A program made the position numbers and the translations under genes. Positions 46,679 to 55,897 of a stretch of 64,000 nucleotides of DNA are shown in pieces. Each line of letters opens with the position of its first letter. Positions within the stretch are counted from its first letter, which is position 1. The DNA is from Flavobacterium sp. ov086. Lineage in GTDB: Bacteria > Bacteroidota > Bacteroidia > Flavobacteriales > Flavobacteriaceae. The stretch is from positions 1 through 64,000 of the forward strand of contig NZ_FZNL01000005.1 in assembly GCF_900187965.1 (NCBI RefSeq), in the 5' to 3' direction. Below the pieces are notes generated by a model. The model searched no databases. It was given only the letters and a program-made list of their open reading frames with translations, and had not been told where the DNA came from.

Positions 46679-46815
46679 AGCCTAAAAAAAAGAACACTTC
46701 GTTGAGCTGGGAGCTGTAAATTGGTTAAAAAACTGATTAAATAATAAACAACTACCACCAACACACATATTATTCGAGCGCTCAGATATTCGCAACGATA
46801 GTGTGGAAATTCTTT

Positions 46816-46906
46816 CCGTGCCCGTTCCTAATATTAATAAAAACTGGATTTTCTTTTTTAAATCTGTTAAGATATACTTTGCGGGCACGGATTGCAAATC
46901 CGCGCG
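46816..46906. repeat. REP-like inverted repeat
   Basis: CCGTGCCCG (46816-46824) and CGGGCACGG (46882-46890) are exact inverses 57 bp apart. The right arm continues as CGGATT-GCA-AATCCG (a second palindrome at 46888-46902) and GC-rich CGCGCG, out of line with the AT-rich surroundings. Such GC-rich hairpins are typical of REP elements moved by IS200-like transposases, but no transposase is present. Confidence 0.45.
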
Positions 46907-47315
46907 ATTGGGGTACCCTTAACCTTGAAAAAGATAGATTCGGATCAAAAATATCATGTTTTTGTAAGTGTAAATCAGAAAAAAATCCAGGTAGAAAAAA
47001 TATTTGTACGTATTGAAGGAGGTTTTTTTTGGTTACCCAATGTAAAGTATGCTGAAGTTACCGGAATTGAGACTTCGTCAAATAAAATAATTACTGAGAG
47101 GATGTTGTTGAAATAGGATAAAAGCTAATACAACAGATTCTTTCATAGGTCTAAATGTAAAGTTGGTTTTCTATTTGTTATTATTTTGCAAATCCAATTA
47201 ATTTAGTAACAAACTCGCTGATGTGCCAGAACGTTATATGCTATACTCAAAAAACTGAGTGAAAAGAAAAATAATTTAGCTTTTAGTTTTTTATCAAAAA
47301 TTTATTTAAAAAATG

Positions 47316-47376
47316 CTAACTATAGTATGTTGTAGTAGATGCATACTATAGTTAGCTTTGTGCATACTATGATTAG
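47316..47376 (+). promoter_or_regulatory. C-protein promoter with three operator boxes
   Basis: Box 1 CTAACTATAGTATG (47316-47329) and box 2 CATACTATAGTTAG (47342-47355) are exact inverses. Box 3 CATACTATGATTAG (47363-47376) is a copy of box 2 with two changes, ending two bases before the ATG. The promoter is woven in: TTG at 47330-47332 and TAGCTTTG (TAnnTTTG) at 47353-47360, 20 bp apart. The mRNA leader would be about 12 nt. Confidence 0.75.
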
Positions 47377-47378
47377 CT

Positions 47379-47600
47379 ATGATTGATAATAAAGACATAT
47401 TAAAAAAATTTGGCGAACAAATAAGGCAATTAAGACTTGAAAAAGGAATTTCACAGGAAGAATTGGCTTCCAGAGCTAATTTGCATAGAACTTATATAGG
47501 AATGATTGAAAGAGCTGAAAAAAATATAACTCTTATCAATATTGCAAAAATATCACAAGCATTAGAAACAAGCATTAGTAAAATCTGTAATGGCATATAG
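47379..47600 (+). CDS. XRE-family controller (C) protein of the restriction-modification system
   Basis: This 73-residue protein is a single helix-turn-helix domain (IRQLRLEKGISQEELASRAN, then TYIGMIERAEKNI). Size and place (overlapping the endonuclease gene by 11 bp) are typical of C proteins, which bind boxes in front of their own gene to activate and later repress, delaying the endonuclease until methylation is complete. The boxes at 47316-47376 and at 49459-49472 are its probable targets. Confidence 0.9.
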   Translation: MIDNKDILKKFGEQIRQLRLEKGISQEELASRANLHRTYIGMIERAEKNITLINIAKISQALETSISKICNGI

Positions 47601-48471
47601 AGTAGTTTTAGAAAAAGCAAGCAACCATTTATCTTCAATGAAAGGCACTATAATGCCAGTTTTAGAAGTAGCAAAACCGGAAAATTTAGATTACGCTAAA
47701 CATCTTGGGAAGATAATTTCAAAACTTTCTCCATTAGTTGGGAATATGATTGAATACAATGTTTGCATTGAATTAAATAAATTAGAGTGGTCAAACACTG
47801 GAATATGGAAAAGACAAGACCCAGGATTTCCTGATACTATTTTTGTAAGCGAATTATTTCCCACTCCAGGTATTGAAATTAAAACTTGGTTCCCTCTTGC
47901 TACTGAAATAACCGCGCGCTTTAAAGACACTGTTAAGTTCTTTGAACATGACCAAACTAACGTTGCTCTTGTTGCTTGGCTTCCAGAATTTATTATTTAC
48001 GGAAAACCAAAAATCATAGATGTTTATGTTTGGGTCGGTACTGCAAAAAGTTTAGCAATTTCTAGAGATAATCACTACCACAATCCACCAGATTATTTAG
48101 TTTTCGAGCCAGAAGATACAAGTGCTAGAACTTCCAATTTACAACAAACAAATACAAATGGCTATAAATTTCAAGGAAATAGCGCCGAATTTGAAGAGGT
48201 AAAAAAAATTGTAGATTCATGGAATGAACCGAAGGGAATCTATAATCATTCTGACGAGTACCAACAAAAAATAAAACAACTTTTAGGTCGTTTTAATTAT
48301 CGCTTAGACACAAATTTTGCTAAAATAGATCGAATTCAGCATGAAGATTTAGAAAAATTTAAAAAACAGGTTTTAGAAACTAAAATCCACAATCATACTA
48401 TAAAAGAATGGTCTAAATTAATTAATGATGAAAATACGAATATTACAGATCTACTAAATGATATTCTTTGA
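47590..48471 (+). CDS. Type II restriction endonuclease (PD-(D/E)xK type)
   Basis: This 293-residue protein shows a PD-(D/E)xK site: D82 in PGFPDTIFV, then E96-x-K98 in PGIEIKTWFP. Such enzymes cut both DNA strands with Mg2+. The sequence beyond the core is not enough to name a recognition site. The start ATG lies inside the C-protein gene (-1 frame), so its translation is coupled. It ends in a 29-bp tail-to-tail overlap with the methyltransferase gene. Confidence 0.85.
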   Translation: MAYRVVLEKASNHLSSMKGTIMPVLEVAKPENLDYAKHLGKIISKLSPLVGNMIEYNVCIELNKLEWSNTGIWKRQDPGFPDTIFVSELFPTPGIEIKTWFPLATEITARFKDTVKFFEHDQTNVALVAWLPEFIIYGKPKIIDVYVWVGTAKSLAISRDNHYHNPPDYLVFEPEDTSARTSNLQQTNTNGYKFQGNSAEFEEVKKIVDSWNEPKGIYNHSDEYQQKIKQLLGRFNYRLDTNFAKIDRIQHEDLEKFKKQVLETKIHNHTIKEWSKLINDENTNITDLLNDIL

Positions 48472-49441
48472 TAGAAATTTCATCTTCTAATCTTTTTTTT
48501 CCAAACTCATATGTACTATAAGTAATTTCGGCTCCATACCCTTTTCTATTTAATTGATTTACAGCTATTAAACATGAAAACAAACCTCCAAACGGTTCCC
48601 AAACTACATCATTTTCATCAGAAGAAGATTGGATAATATTTTTCATGAATTTGAGGGGCTTTTGATTTAAATGTAAAGATTTTGAACCGTTTTTTAATCT
48701 TTCTTTACCATTCAATGGAGGTTCTCTCCAAACATTATAAATACCAAATTCACATTTGAACTTAGCTCTCATATTACCCCATTCGATTCTAGTTAGTGAA
48801 TTTATTCCATTTACTGAAAAATATGGATAACCCTCTTTTTTACCATGAAGATTTGCATAGTTAACAATTTTCTCAAAAGCTTCACTAGGGGGATAGTACC
48901 ATAAGTGGCAATTTGTAAAATATTTTCTAGAAGCAGCGTTTGCAACACCACAAGCTTCATTAGTTTTTGAGAATGGCAGTCCTGTTCTTTTCCATTCATA
49001 TCGCAACCAGTCTTGCATTGATAAGTTTTTATCCTCAACTTTAAATAATGCTTTTTTCACATATTGAACACAAACTTCCGTAACAACAGGGAATTTCCTC
49101 ATTGTTTTAGTATTCACATTACCTGCAATATGTTCCTTTCCTTTATCCCAAATATGGCAATTCACAAACTCCCAACCTTGTTCTAAAAATTCATTGTGGA
49201 CATTCGCCCATCCAAGTTCTGTATTCCAAAACCACAATGTAGTTAAAGGTGTCGACAACTCTGTCCATTTTTTAATATGTGGCTTGTACCATTCTCTAAG
49301 TTCATTTGGACTTAATGGGTCTCCTGGATAACCTCCAATTCCATATGGACCATCTGACATTATAACTACTGGCTTTTCCCACTCATCATAAAGATTAATT
49401 ACATCTTCATTATAAATTTTAATATTTTTAGATTCAAACAT
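48443..49441 (-). CDS. DNA adenine/cytosine-N4 methyltransferase (beta-type motif order)
   Basis: This 332-residue protein carries a motif IV-like SDGPYG near residue 29-34, where DPPY or SPPY is usual, then a long variable target-recognition part, and near the C-terminus NQKP and motif I EPFGGLFS (usual DPFxGSGT). Order IV...I fits the beta group (N6_N4_Mtase family). It protects host DNA from the adjacent endonuclease. The variant motifs should be noted, but the fold and context are convincing. Confidence 0.88.
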   Translation of the reverse strand: MFESKNIKIYNEDVINLYDEWEKPVVIMSDGPYGIGGYPGDPLSPNELREWYKPHIKKWTELSTPLTTLWFWNTELGWANVHNEFLEQGWEFVNCHIWDKGKEHIAGNVNTKTMRKFPVVTEVCVQYVKKALFKVEDKNLSMQDWLRYEWKRTGLPFSKTNEACGVANAASRKYFTNCHLWYYPPSEAFEKIVNYANLHGKKEGYPYFSVNGINSLTRIEWGNMRAKFKCEFGIYNVWREPPLNGKERLKNGSKSLHLNQKPLKFMKNIIQSSSDENDVVWEPFGGLFSCLIAVNQLNRKGYGAEITYSTYEFGKKRLEDEISIKEYHLVDL

Positions 49442-49458
49442 ATTTGGACTCTGTCTTG

Positions 49459-49480
49459 CTAATTATAGTATGCAAATATA
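49459..49480 (-). promoter_or_regulatory. Methyltransferase promoter with C-box
   Basis: On the reverse strand TATATTTG (49480-49473) is followed at once by CATACTATAATTAG (49472-49459), a copy of C box 3 with one change. The layout repeats that of the C gene (-7 box, then the box). The C protein probably represses this promoter. No clear TTG partner lies upstream. Confidence 0.65.
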
Positions 49481-49660
49481 AAGGAATAATTTTAATTTAA
49501 AACTAACTAACGGATAAAACGTAAAAAAAAAAGTAAAGCATAGAACAGCTACTACAAATTATTTTGGAAACTAGTTTAATCTAAAGTTCGTTTTATATTA
49601 GAAATGATTAGCAAATTCAAATATGGGCTTAATTTTCTAAACCCGCTGTAGTCCAAACAA

Positions 49661-49690
49661 AAAAAGAGACTTCAAAAGTCTCTTTTTGCA
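49661..49690. terminator. Intrinsic terminator, XRE gene
   Basis: A 12-bp stem (49661-49672 with 49676-49687, core AGAGACTT/AAGTCTCT) has A and T runs on both sides and a 3-nt loop. It lies after the reverse-strand XRE gene. Confidence 0.85.
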
Positions 49691-49713
49691 ATTAATATAT
49701 CTTCTATAAATAA

Positions 49714-50124
49714 TTATTTCCCAACTAATTTTTCAAGCCTAACCATCATTTCATCTTTCTCTTTCAACATACGCTCGTACAAAGCAATTTTTTCATCATA
49801 TAATTGAACAATTTTGTCAATTGGATTAAATGTACAATGTGGGTTAACTGCATTTAATGTTGATGTATCATTACTTGTAAAAGTGTTAGCAATAATATTT
49901 ACCGCTTGTTCTTCATCAAAATTCTGAAAAGCTTCAACAGGAATTCTCAATGCATCTGAGATTTGTTTCAGCAAATTATCTTCAATAATGTCTTTTTGTT
50001 CGAGCACAGAAATTTTCTTTTGATTCCAGTCATTTCCCAGATCAAAAGCCAATGCTTCTTGTTTGATTCCAAGCATTTCTCTGAAGCGTTTTACGTTTCT
50101 TCCCTGATGTATTTTCTGTTCCAT
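49714..50124 (-). CDS. XRE-family helix-turn-helix protein with coiled-coil tail
   Basis: The start at ATG 50124 (MEQKIHQGRNVK) gives 136 residues. The frame is open to 50190, but a TATCTTTG -7 box at 50151-50158 (reverse strand) fits the shorter form. Residues 8-60 form an XRE helix-turn-helix (FREMLGIKQEALAFDLGND, KISVLEQKDIIEDNLLKQIS). The tail (KIVQLYDEKIALYERMLKEK) is a coiled coil for oligomerisation. It is a stand-alone regulator common in Flavobacterium, with no linked operon visible. Confidence 0.85.
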   Translation of the reverse strand: MEQKIHQGRNVKRFREMLGIKQEALAFDLGNDWNQKKISVLEQKDIIEDNLLKQISDALRIPVEAFQNFDEEQAVNIIANTFTSNDTSTLNAVNPHCTFNPIDKIVQLYDEKIALYERMLKEKDEMMVRLEKLVGK

Positions 50125-50270
50125 AATGAATATCAATTTTTCTAGAGGCTCAAAGATAACCCCATTTGGATTAAAAACCTTGCATTTCAAAGATAAAAAA
50201 ATATATCGTAAAATATTTATTTTGTAAGAATATCATACAGTATTTCCGAATAGATTATCCTTTGAAAAGA

Positions 50271-50867
50271 ATGGAATTTCGCTTGATAATTTTAAATCTC
50301 TGTATTTTGAAAAAGAATAAAATATTCTTCGAAACTAGCTTTTGGGCTGGGCTTTCGGCAGGAAATCCATTTAAGGCAATCGACGCCTTTTTTGCCTTTG
50401 CAGATCTTAATTATTATAAACAGAATTTAACCGAAATGGTAAGTTACAGCTATAAAACAAAAGTCTACAAAGAGGAGAACCCTTCTGATGTTTTTGTCTT
50501 TTATACGGTTATCTTTTCTTTTGTCAAAGTTTGTTACTGCCTGCAACAGAAAAGCAAAAAATGGAAAGTAAAAAAGTCTTTGTGTTCTGAAACTGTATTT
50601 CATTTTACTTCTCTAACAAAGGAAGAATATGATAATCCTTTTATTGTATTTCAAAAAGCATTTGATGAAAAAACTCCCAAAGAATTTGAATTCTTTTTAT
50701 ATTTAATAATAGAGCTTGCATTGTCTGCCTATGCCGCAGATCGGGACTCTGACCTGACGACGCCTTATATTCATTTAATAAAAATGCTCGATGCAGTAGA
50801 ACTAATGAGAGAAAGGGGCGTTGAGAAAATCAAGAAAACGAATCAGATTGATCTTGTAACTGCATAA
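50271..50867 (+). CDS. Hypothetical protein
   Basis: The start at ATG 50271 gives 198 residues; the in-frame TTG at 50262 is less likely. The protein has no signal peptide and no recognised motif. Segments such as NPFKAIDAFFAFADLNYYKQ and FFLYLIIELALSAYAADRDS are helical, suggesting a small cytoplasmic helical protein. It lies between the divergent XRE gene and the permease gene, with its own 5' region. Confidence 0.6.
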   Translation: MEFRLIILNLCILKKNKIFFETSFWAGLSAGNPFKAIDAFFAFADLNYYKQNLTEMVSYSYKTKVYKEENPSDVFVFYTVIFSFVKVCYCLQQKSKKWKVKKSLCSETVFHFTSLTKEEYDNPFIVFQKAFDEKTPKEFEFFLYLIIELALSAYAADRDSDLTTPYIHLIKMLDAVELMRERGVEKIKKTNQIDLVTA

Positions 50868-50971
50868 AATTTTCCTTTAGCATAACGCATGCTTTGTACG
50901 ATTCCTTTTTTAACTTATCTTCGCCGTTTATACATTTGTGAGTACATTTTACTCATTTAAAAATCTAATTT

Positions 50972-52399
50972 GTGAAAAAAACACACGAAGTCTCGCAAGA
51001 GAATCAGCTTAAACGTGGGCTGACCAACCGCCACATTCAGTTAATTGCCTTAGGTGGATCAATAGGAACAGGTCTTTTCCTTGGTATTGGTCCAGCGGCT
51101 GTATTAGCAGGGCCATCTGTTATTTTAGGATATGCTGTTGCCGGAATTATCGCTTTTTTTATTATGAGACAACTTGGCGAAATGGTTGTCGAAGAACCTG
51201 TATCAGGAAGCTTTAGTCATTTTGCCTATAAGTATTGCGGTTCTTTTGCAGGTTTTGCATCAGGTTGGAATTATTGGATTTTATATATTTTAGTCAGTAT
51301 GGCTGAACTTACGGCCATTGGGGTTTATGTGCAGTTTTGGTGGCCTGGAATTCCGCTGTGGGCATCCAGTTTATTTTTCTTTCTGGTTATTAATGCTTTG
51401 AATTTTGCTTCTGTAAAAGTTTACGGAGAAACTGAATTTTGGTTTTCAATCATAAAAGTTGTCGCAATTATTGCAATGATCCTCTTTGGTACTTACTTGC
51501 TTATAAGTGGTACAGGAGGAGAACATGCTACAATTCATAATTTATACAACGATGGAGGTTTCTTTCCAAAAGGTATCTTCGAAAAAACTACTGATGGTAG
51601 TTTTCAAGGTTTATTAGCAGCAATGGCGCTAATTATGTTCTCTTTTGGCGGTTTAGAACTCATTGGAATTACCGCTGCTGAGGCAGAAAATCCGGAAAAA
51701 AACATTCCAAAAGCAACAAATCAGGTTATCTATAGAATCCTTATATTTTATGTTGGTGCGCTGGTAATTTTATTTGCTTTGTCACCATGGCGACAAATTA
51801 CGACAGATAGTAGTCCGTTTGTAATGGTTTTTCAAAATTTAAACGGAATGGAATTTGAGTTGTTTGGCAATAAAATATTTTTTACACGCCTTATAGCTAA
51901 CGCGCTTAATTTGATTGTATTAACTGCAGCTTTATCTGTATATAATAGCAGTGTATATAGCAACTCACGTATGTTGTATGGTTTAGCAGATCAAGGCAAT
52001 GCTCCTAAATTTTTAATGAAGCTAAACAAACAATCGGTACCAATTAATGCCATTTTAATTTCTTCATGCTTTGCAGCTATTTGTATTATAATAAATAAAG
52101 TAATTCCAAAAGAGGCTTTTAGTATTTTAATGTCTTTAGTGGTGTCTTGTTTAGTTATTAACTGGGTTATGATTTCGTATACGCATCTAAGATTTAGACG
52201 TTCCAAAGACAAGGAAAACATAAAAACGAAGTTTGCTTCCTTATTTTATCCGGTAAGTAATTATATCTGCTTGGTGTTTTTATTGGGTATTTTATCCATC
52301 ATGTGGATCACTAATATGAAGTTATCCGTAGAATTAATTCCTATTTGGCTGGGGATTCTTTTTGTATGTTACAAAGTTCTTAAAACAAAAAATAAGTAG
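50972..52399 (+). CDS. Amino acid permease (APC superfamily)
   Basis: This 475-residue protein starts at GTG 50972. The start LKRGLTNRHIQLIALGGSIG and TGLFLGIGPAAVLAGPSVI are the family signature of AroP/PheP-type amino acid/proton symporters. There are about 12 membrane segments; AEAENPEKNIPKATNQVIYR is the conserved cytoplasmic loop. It imports neutral or aromatic amino acids into the cytoplasm. The specificity cannot be told. A terminator-like hairpin follows at 52423. Confidence 0.93.
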   Translation: MKKTHEVSQENQLKRGLTNRHIQLIALGGSIGTGLFLGIGPAAVLAGPSVILGYAVAGIIAFFIMRQLGEMVVEEPVSGSFSHFAYKYCGSFAGFASGWNYWILYILVSMAELTAIGVYVQFWWPGIPLWASSLFFFLVINALNFASVKVYGETEFWFSIIKVVAIIAMILFGTYLLISGTGGEHATIHNLYNDGGFFPKGIFEKTTDGSFQGLLAAMALIMFSFGGLELIGITAAEAENPEKNIPKATNQVIYRILIFYVGALVILFALSPWRQITTDSSPFVMVFQNLNGMEFELFGNKIFFTRLIANALNLIVLTAALSVYNSSVYSNSRMLYGLADQGNAPKFLMKLNKQSVPINAILISSCFAAICIIINKVIPKEAFSILMSLVVSCLVINWVMISYTHLRFRRSKDKENIKTKFASLFYPVSNYICLVFLLGILSIMWITNMKLSVELIPIWLGILFVCYKVLKTKNK

Positions 52400-52422
52400 T
52401 TTTTACTACATCATTCATTACC

Positions 52423-52467
52423 AGGCATTGATTGTCAACATATAGTTGATTTTCAATGCCTTTTTTC
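52423..52467 (+). terminator. Intrinsic terminator after the permease gene
   Basis: AGGCATTGA (52423-52431) pairs with TCAATGCCT (52453-52461), with an inner TCAAC/GTTGA extension, followed by T6. Confidence 0.85.
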
Positions 52468-52603
52468 AATACTATATTTTCGGTTTTAGTGCCAACAGTA
52501 GCCCTCGCAATCAATAACCACTTCTTGTTAAAATTAATCAAGATTTTGTTTTTGCCTTTTTATTTATTTCTTTATATTTCGTCTACCTATAAAATGCACA
52601 TCA

Positions 52604-54973
52604 ATGAGTAATTTTTCAAACGAACTTAATCACATCATAGAACTATACGACACCCTTGATTTTTCAAATGAAGACGATTTGTTGATAGGTCTTGAAAACA
52701 AGAACATCTGCGAAAATATCCTGACAATAGTTGAAACTATACTAAACAAAGAGCCAAATCATCTTGAAGCATTATTATGGCGTATAAGAATAAATAGCAA
52801 CCCTGTTTTTAACAATGTATCTGCCATACAAGATGATTGTAGCCTTATACTCAATACAAGTAATGATATAACGGGCAGACTTCAGGCTTATGATTGGTTG
52901 ATTTATATATATCTGGAAAAACTATCGTTAAATGATCTTGCTATTGAAACCTTACAAGATAAACTAGCAGATGTTGCCGGCATAAAAGATAATTACGCTT
53001 TACAAGATCAGGCTTTGGGCGATGTTTATTACAGACTGGCTTATCTCTATCAAGAGAAAGGAGAGGAAACCAAAGCGATCGATTATTACCTTAAATCGTT
53101 TAAACATGCACCAAAAATAATGACCAGAAATTATGAAGGTGGTTTGCTTTTGCTGGAACTAGAAAGATTTGATGAGGCTGAACTATTATTATCTGAACAT
53201 TTTGAACTGGCAGATCCCGTTGAGTGTAAAGACTATGCAGAAAAGATAGAGGAGCTATTTAATAAAGGGAAATTAAATAAGCATTGGAATTTGTTTAATT
53301 TATTTTATCCTACAGCGTTTGATATACCAACAGAATTTGGATACAAAAACCGAGATGAATTTGTGGCAAAATATCTGCCCATTATTATAAGTGAAACTGA
53401 AAGGAATCCCACAAATGCCATTGCTTGGAGGATGTTGAGTAACAACTATTATTTTAATGATAAGAATGCAAAAAAAGGCTTCGATAATTTGACCAAATAT
53501 TATGAAATAGTTGAGCAGGTAAAAGATTTAGCTATTGAAAGATATTATGATACTGCCGAAGACTTAGATATCGATCTACGAAGTATCGATTTTCCAATTT
53601 ATCCCAATGGTGAAATGTGTTATCATATACTAACTACCTATCTGGAAAAAGGCAATGAAGCACAGGATAAAAACGATCACTTTTCGGCACAAATGTATTA
53701 TGAAACGGCAAAAAAATATGGTTTAGCCGGCTATCACGCATTTGATGATTACTTTAATAGTAATAAGGGGTTACCAATTAACAATGAATCACACACTTTT
53801 GCAATGCTTTGCAATAATCTGGGTATCGTAATTAAACAAGTGTCTTGGTATCAGCACAAAAGCTATCTTAATGATGATTGTAAATTCGCTTCAGACATAC
53901 ATTGGCAGGGTTACCAAATATCTCCTTTTTGGGAAAATTTAGATAATGGAATGGAAATTTCATGGAGAAATGAAAGTGCGCTGAATCTGGAGAAATTCTG
54001 CCTTGAAGTACTTTCTAATTTTGATTATTACAAAAATATACTGGAAGCAGAAAAATGGTATAAGGTTATGTTTTATCTTATAAGTGCTTACCGACAATTA
54101 GAAAAATATGAAGAGGCAAAACAGATTTATGAACAAACTATCCGGAAATTTGAAGAAAACGGAGATGAACATAAAACAATTGTAAGCATAGTTCTGGATA
54201 CGGCTATTGTATATTTCAATTATTTAATGGCTAAGGGTTTGCATAATCAAAGTATAAGCCACCTAAGTAATTTATTTAGCAATCCGGTTTATCAAAAAAT
54301 GCAAAGTGAAAAAGCAGAGAGTTTTAATTATTATTTTATGGCTCATGCCTATTTGGGTTTAAACGATAAAAATGAAGCCCAGAAGTATTTTAAACTAATT
54401 ACCGATAAATTTGCAAACACTGAGTTAGACTATATACGTGATGTAGTTAACGATGCTAAAAGTAATTTGAATATTATAAATGCGGGACAGAACTTTGATG
54501 AAGTAATTATTTCGCTTTATAAAACTCAACCTACACGACTTTTTGATTATCCTTTAAAATCAAAAGAAGAAAATACTAAATATTTAAAGCAGATTTTAAA
54601 TTTAGTAACCAACAATGAGATGCCTTCGTCGTCTGCATGGGTAGAGAAAGACATGTACATTGGTTTTGAGTTTAGAACAAAAAGAACCGAAACGGAGGAG
54701 ATATACGATTCCTTTTTTTACATCCATTTAAAATCTGAAGACTTGGGTATTAGGTACGAACTTGTAGAATGGAAAGATGTAGAAAGTGGATTTTTTGGTT
54801 TATCAAAAAAAATAGTGGACCGCAGTACTTTTTATGTCTGTTTCTATACAGCATATAGTTCGAATGCATCTGATACACGAACAGAATTTGAAATGGCATC
54901 AGAACACCTGCAGCAAAAGGCTCAATATTTATGGAAAGAATGGATAAATAAATTGCATTATTATCGACCTTGA
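52604..54973 (+). CDS. Cytoplasmic TPR-repeat protein
   Basis: This 789-residue protein has no signal peptide. It is a chain of tetratricopeptide-like helical pairs: LGDVYYRLAYLYQEKGEETK, ALLWRIRINSNP, YEEAKQIYEQTIRKF and YYFMAHAYLGLNDKNEAQKY. The last 150 residues (SAWVEKDMYIGFEFRTKRTE, DVESGFFGLSKKIVDRSTF) form an alpha/beta part without a known family. TPRs bind other proteins; the partner is not indicated. It is a single gene with terminators on both sides. Confidence 0.8.
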   Translation: MSNFSNELNHIIELYDTLDFSNEDDLLIGLENKNICENILTIVETILNKEPNHLEALLWRIRINSNPVFNNVSAIQDDCSLILNTSNDITGRLQAYDWLIYIYLEKLSLNDLAIETLQDKLADVAGIKDNYALQDQALGDVYYRLAYLYQEKGEETKAIDYYLKSFKHAPKIMTRNYEGGLLLLELERFDEAELLLSEHFELADPVECKDYAEKIEELFNKGKLNKHWNLFNLFYPTAFDIPTEFGYKNRDEFVAKYLPIIISETERNPTNAIAWRMLSNNYYFNDKNAKKGFDNLTKYYEIVEQVKDLAIERYYDTAEDLDIDLRSIDFPIYPNGEMCYHILTTYLEKGNEAQDKNDHFSAQMYYETAKKYGLAGYHAFDDYFNSNKGLPINNESHTFAMLCNNLGIVIKQVSWYQHKSYLNDDCKFASDIHWQGYQISPFWENLDNGMEISWRNESALNLEKFCLEVLSNFDYYKNILEAEKWYKVMFYLISAYRQLEKYEEAKQIYEQTIRKFEENGDEHKTIVSIVLDTAIVYFNYLMAKGLHNQSISHLSNLFSNPVYQKMQSEKAESFNYYFMAHAYLGLNDKNEAQKYFKLITDKFANTELDYIRDVVNDAKSNLNIINAGQNFDEVIISLYKTQPTRLFDYPLKSKEENTKYLKQILNLVTNNEMPSSSAWVEKDMYIGFEFRTKRTETEEIYDSFFYIHLKSEDLGIRYELVEWKDVESGFFGLSKKIVDRSTFYVCFYTAYSSNASDTRTEFEMASEHLQQKAQYLWKEWINKLHYYRP

Positions 54974-55050
54974 TAGTAAAGCTGTTTTTATATTAAATTA
55001 AGTTTTAATCTCGTATAAGATCGTTCATAAACAGGTTTGCAAGGATCACA

Positions 55051-55085
55051 AAAAAACTCCTTAAGAAATTAAGGAGTTTTTTATG
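55051..55085. terminator. Bidirectional intrinsic terminator
   Basis: A 12-bp stem (55051-55062 with 55071-55082, core ACTCCTT/AAGGAGT) with 8-nt loop has A and T runs on both sides. It separates the convergent TPR and F420-reductase-like genes. Confidence 0.88.
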
Positions 55086-55110
55086 CATTTTTTTTAGAAT
55101 CATTACTGAC

Positions 55111-55779
55111 TTAAGATTTAGCTATTTTGCTTTTTGCTTCATCAAGCGTTACCGGTTTCCCCAAATTACCAAATTCATGTAAATCACCAAAAACTTCTAT
55201 TCGTATAGATTGGTCAACACCTCCTATATGAAAAGGTTCAAAACCACTGCTTGCAATAAGTTCTTCGATTATATTATTGCTGTTTGTACTGTCAGATGCA
55301 TAAAATAATACCTTTCTGTTTGGTTCGCTAAATGCTTCGCTCAATAATGAACCAGCTCCTAATGTTCCAAAAGCTTTTACAATTCTAGAATTAGAGGGAA
55401 TTAATTCAGAGAGAATTTTTCCGGCAGAATCATTTTCATTTATAATTTTTTTGAAGCCACCATTACCATCAGGTGCAATAGGATTTGATACATCGACAAT
55501 AACTTTGCCTTGAAGTTCATTTGAATATAGCTGTAGAAACTCCTTTATTTTATCAAAATAAATGGCAGGAATCACAACATCTGCTTCTTTGATCGCATCT
55601 GTTATTTCTTTGGCATCTGCAAGATTACCTAATTTGTCTGAAAGGCTTTTTGCTTTTTCAAAATCTCTTGCGGCGACAATCACGGGGTGATTTCCTTTTG
55701 TAAGATTTACGGCGATTGCTTCACCAATATTACCTAAACCAATAATGGCTACTTTTGTGTTTTTAGATATTGTATTCAT
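55111..55779 (-). CDS. NADPH-dependent F420 reductase-like (NAD(P)-binding) protein
   Basis: The start at ATG 55779 (MNTISKNTKVAIIGLG) gives 222 residues; ATG 55818 is also possible but adds a basic extension. The Rossmann motif KVAIIGLGNIGEAIAVNL, the VAARD turn and VIVDVSNPIAPDG are typical of the F420_oxidored domain. In bacteria without F420, members reduce other small molecules with NADPH. It lies 118 bp downstream of a Crp/Fnr-type regulator on the same strand. Confidence 0.9.
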   Translation of the reverse strand: MNTISKNTKVAIIGLGNIGEAIAVNLTKGNHPVIVAARDFEKAKSLSDKLGNLADAKEITDAIKEADVVIPAIYFDKIKEFLQLYSNELQGKVIVDVSNPIAPDGNGGFKKIINENDSAGKILSELIPSNSRIVKAFGTLGAGSLLSEAFSEPNRKVLFYASDSTNSNNIIEELIASSGFEPFHIGGVDQSIRIEVFGDLHEFGNLGKPVTLDEAKSKIAKS

Positions 55780-55897
55780 CTTCTTTGTATTTAGTTTGTT
55801 AGTAATTAATTTTAACAATACAAAGATGCGATCAGGGAACTGCCTGTGTCTATAATGTAGCTTAAGAAATACTCTTAATATAGATTAAGGGTTTGGC

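Larger units (their letters stand above)
46354..47315. other. Repeat-rich spacer without a supported gene
   Basis: About 960 bp hold two palindromic repeats (46467, 46655), an inverted-repeat/REP-like structure (46816-46906) and a short frame (46917-47116) whose C-terminal 60 residues look protein-like (HVFVSVNQKKIQVEKIFVRI) but have no start of their own. It may be a gene remnant beside the restriction-modification island. Confidence 0.45.

Noticed and set aside
46682..47116. Several frames of 70-75 codons in the spacer before the restriction-modification genes
   Set aside because: They overlap repeats and hairpins, lack ribosome-start context and family motifs; only a possible C-terminal fragment is noted.
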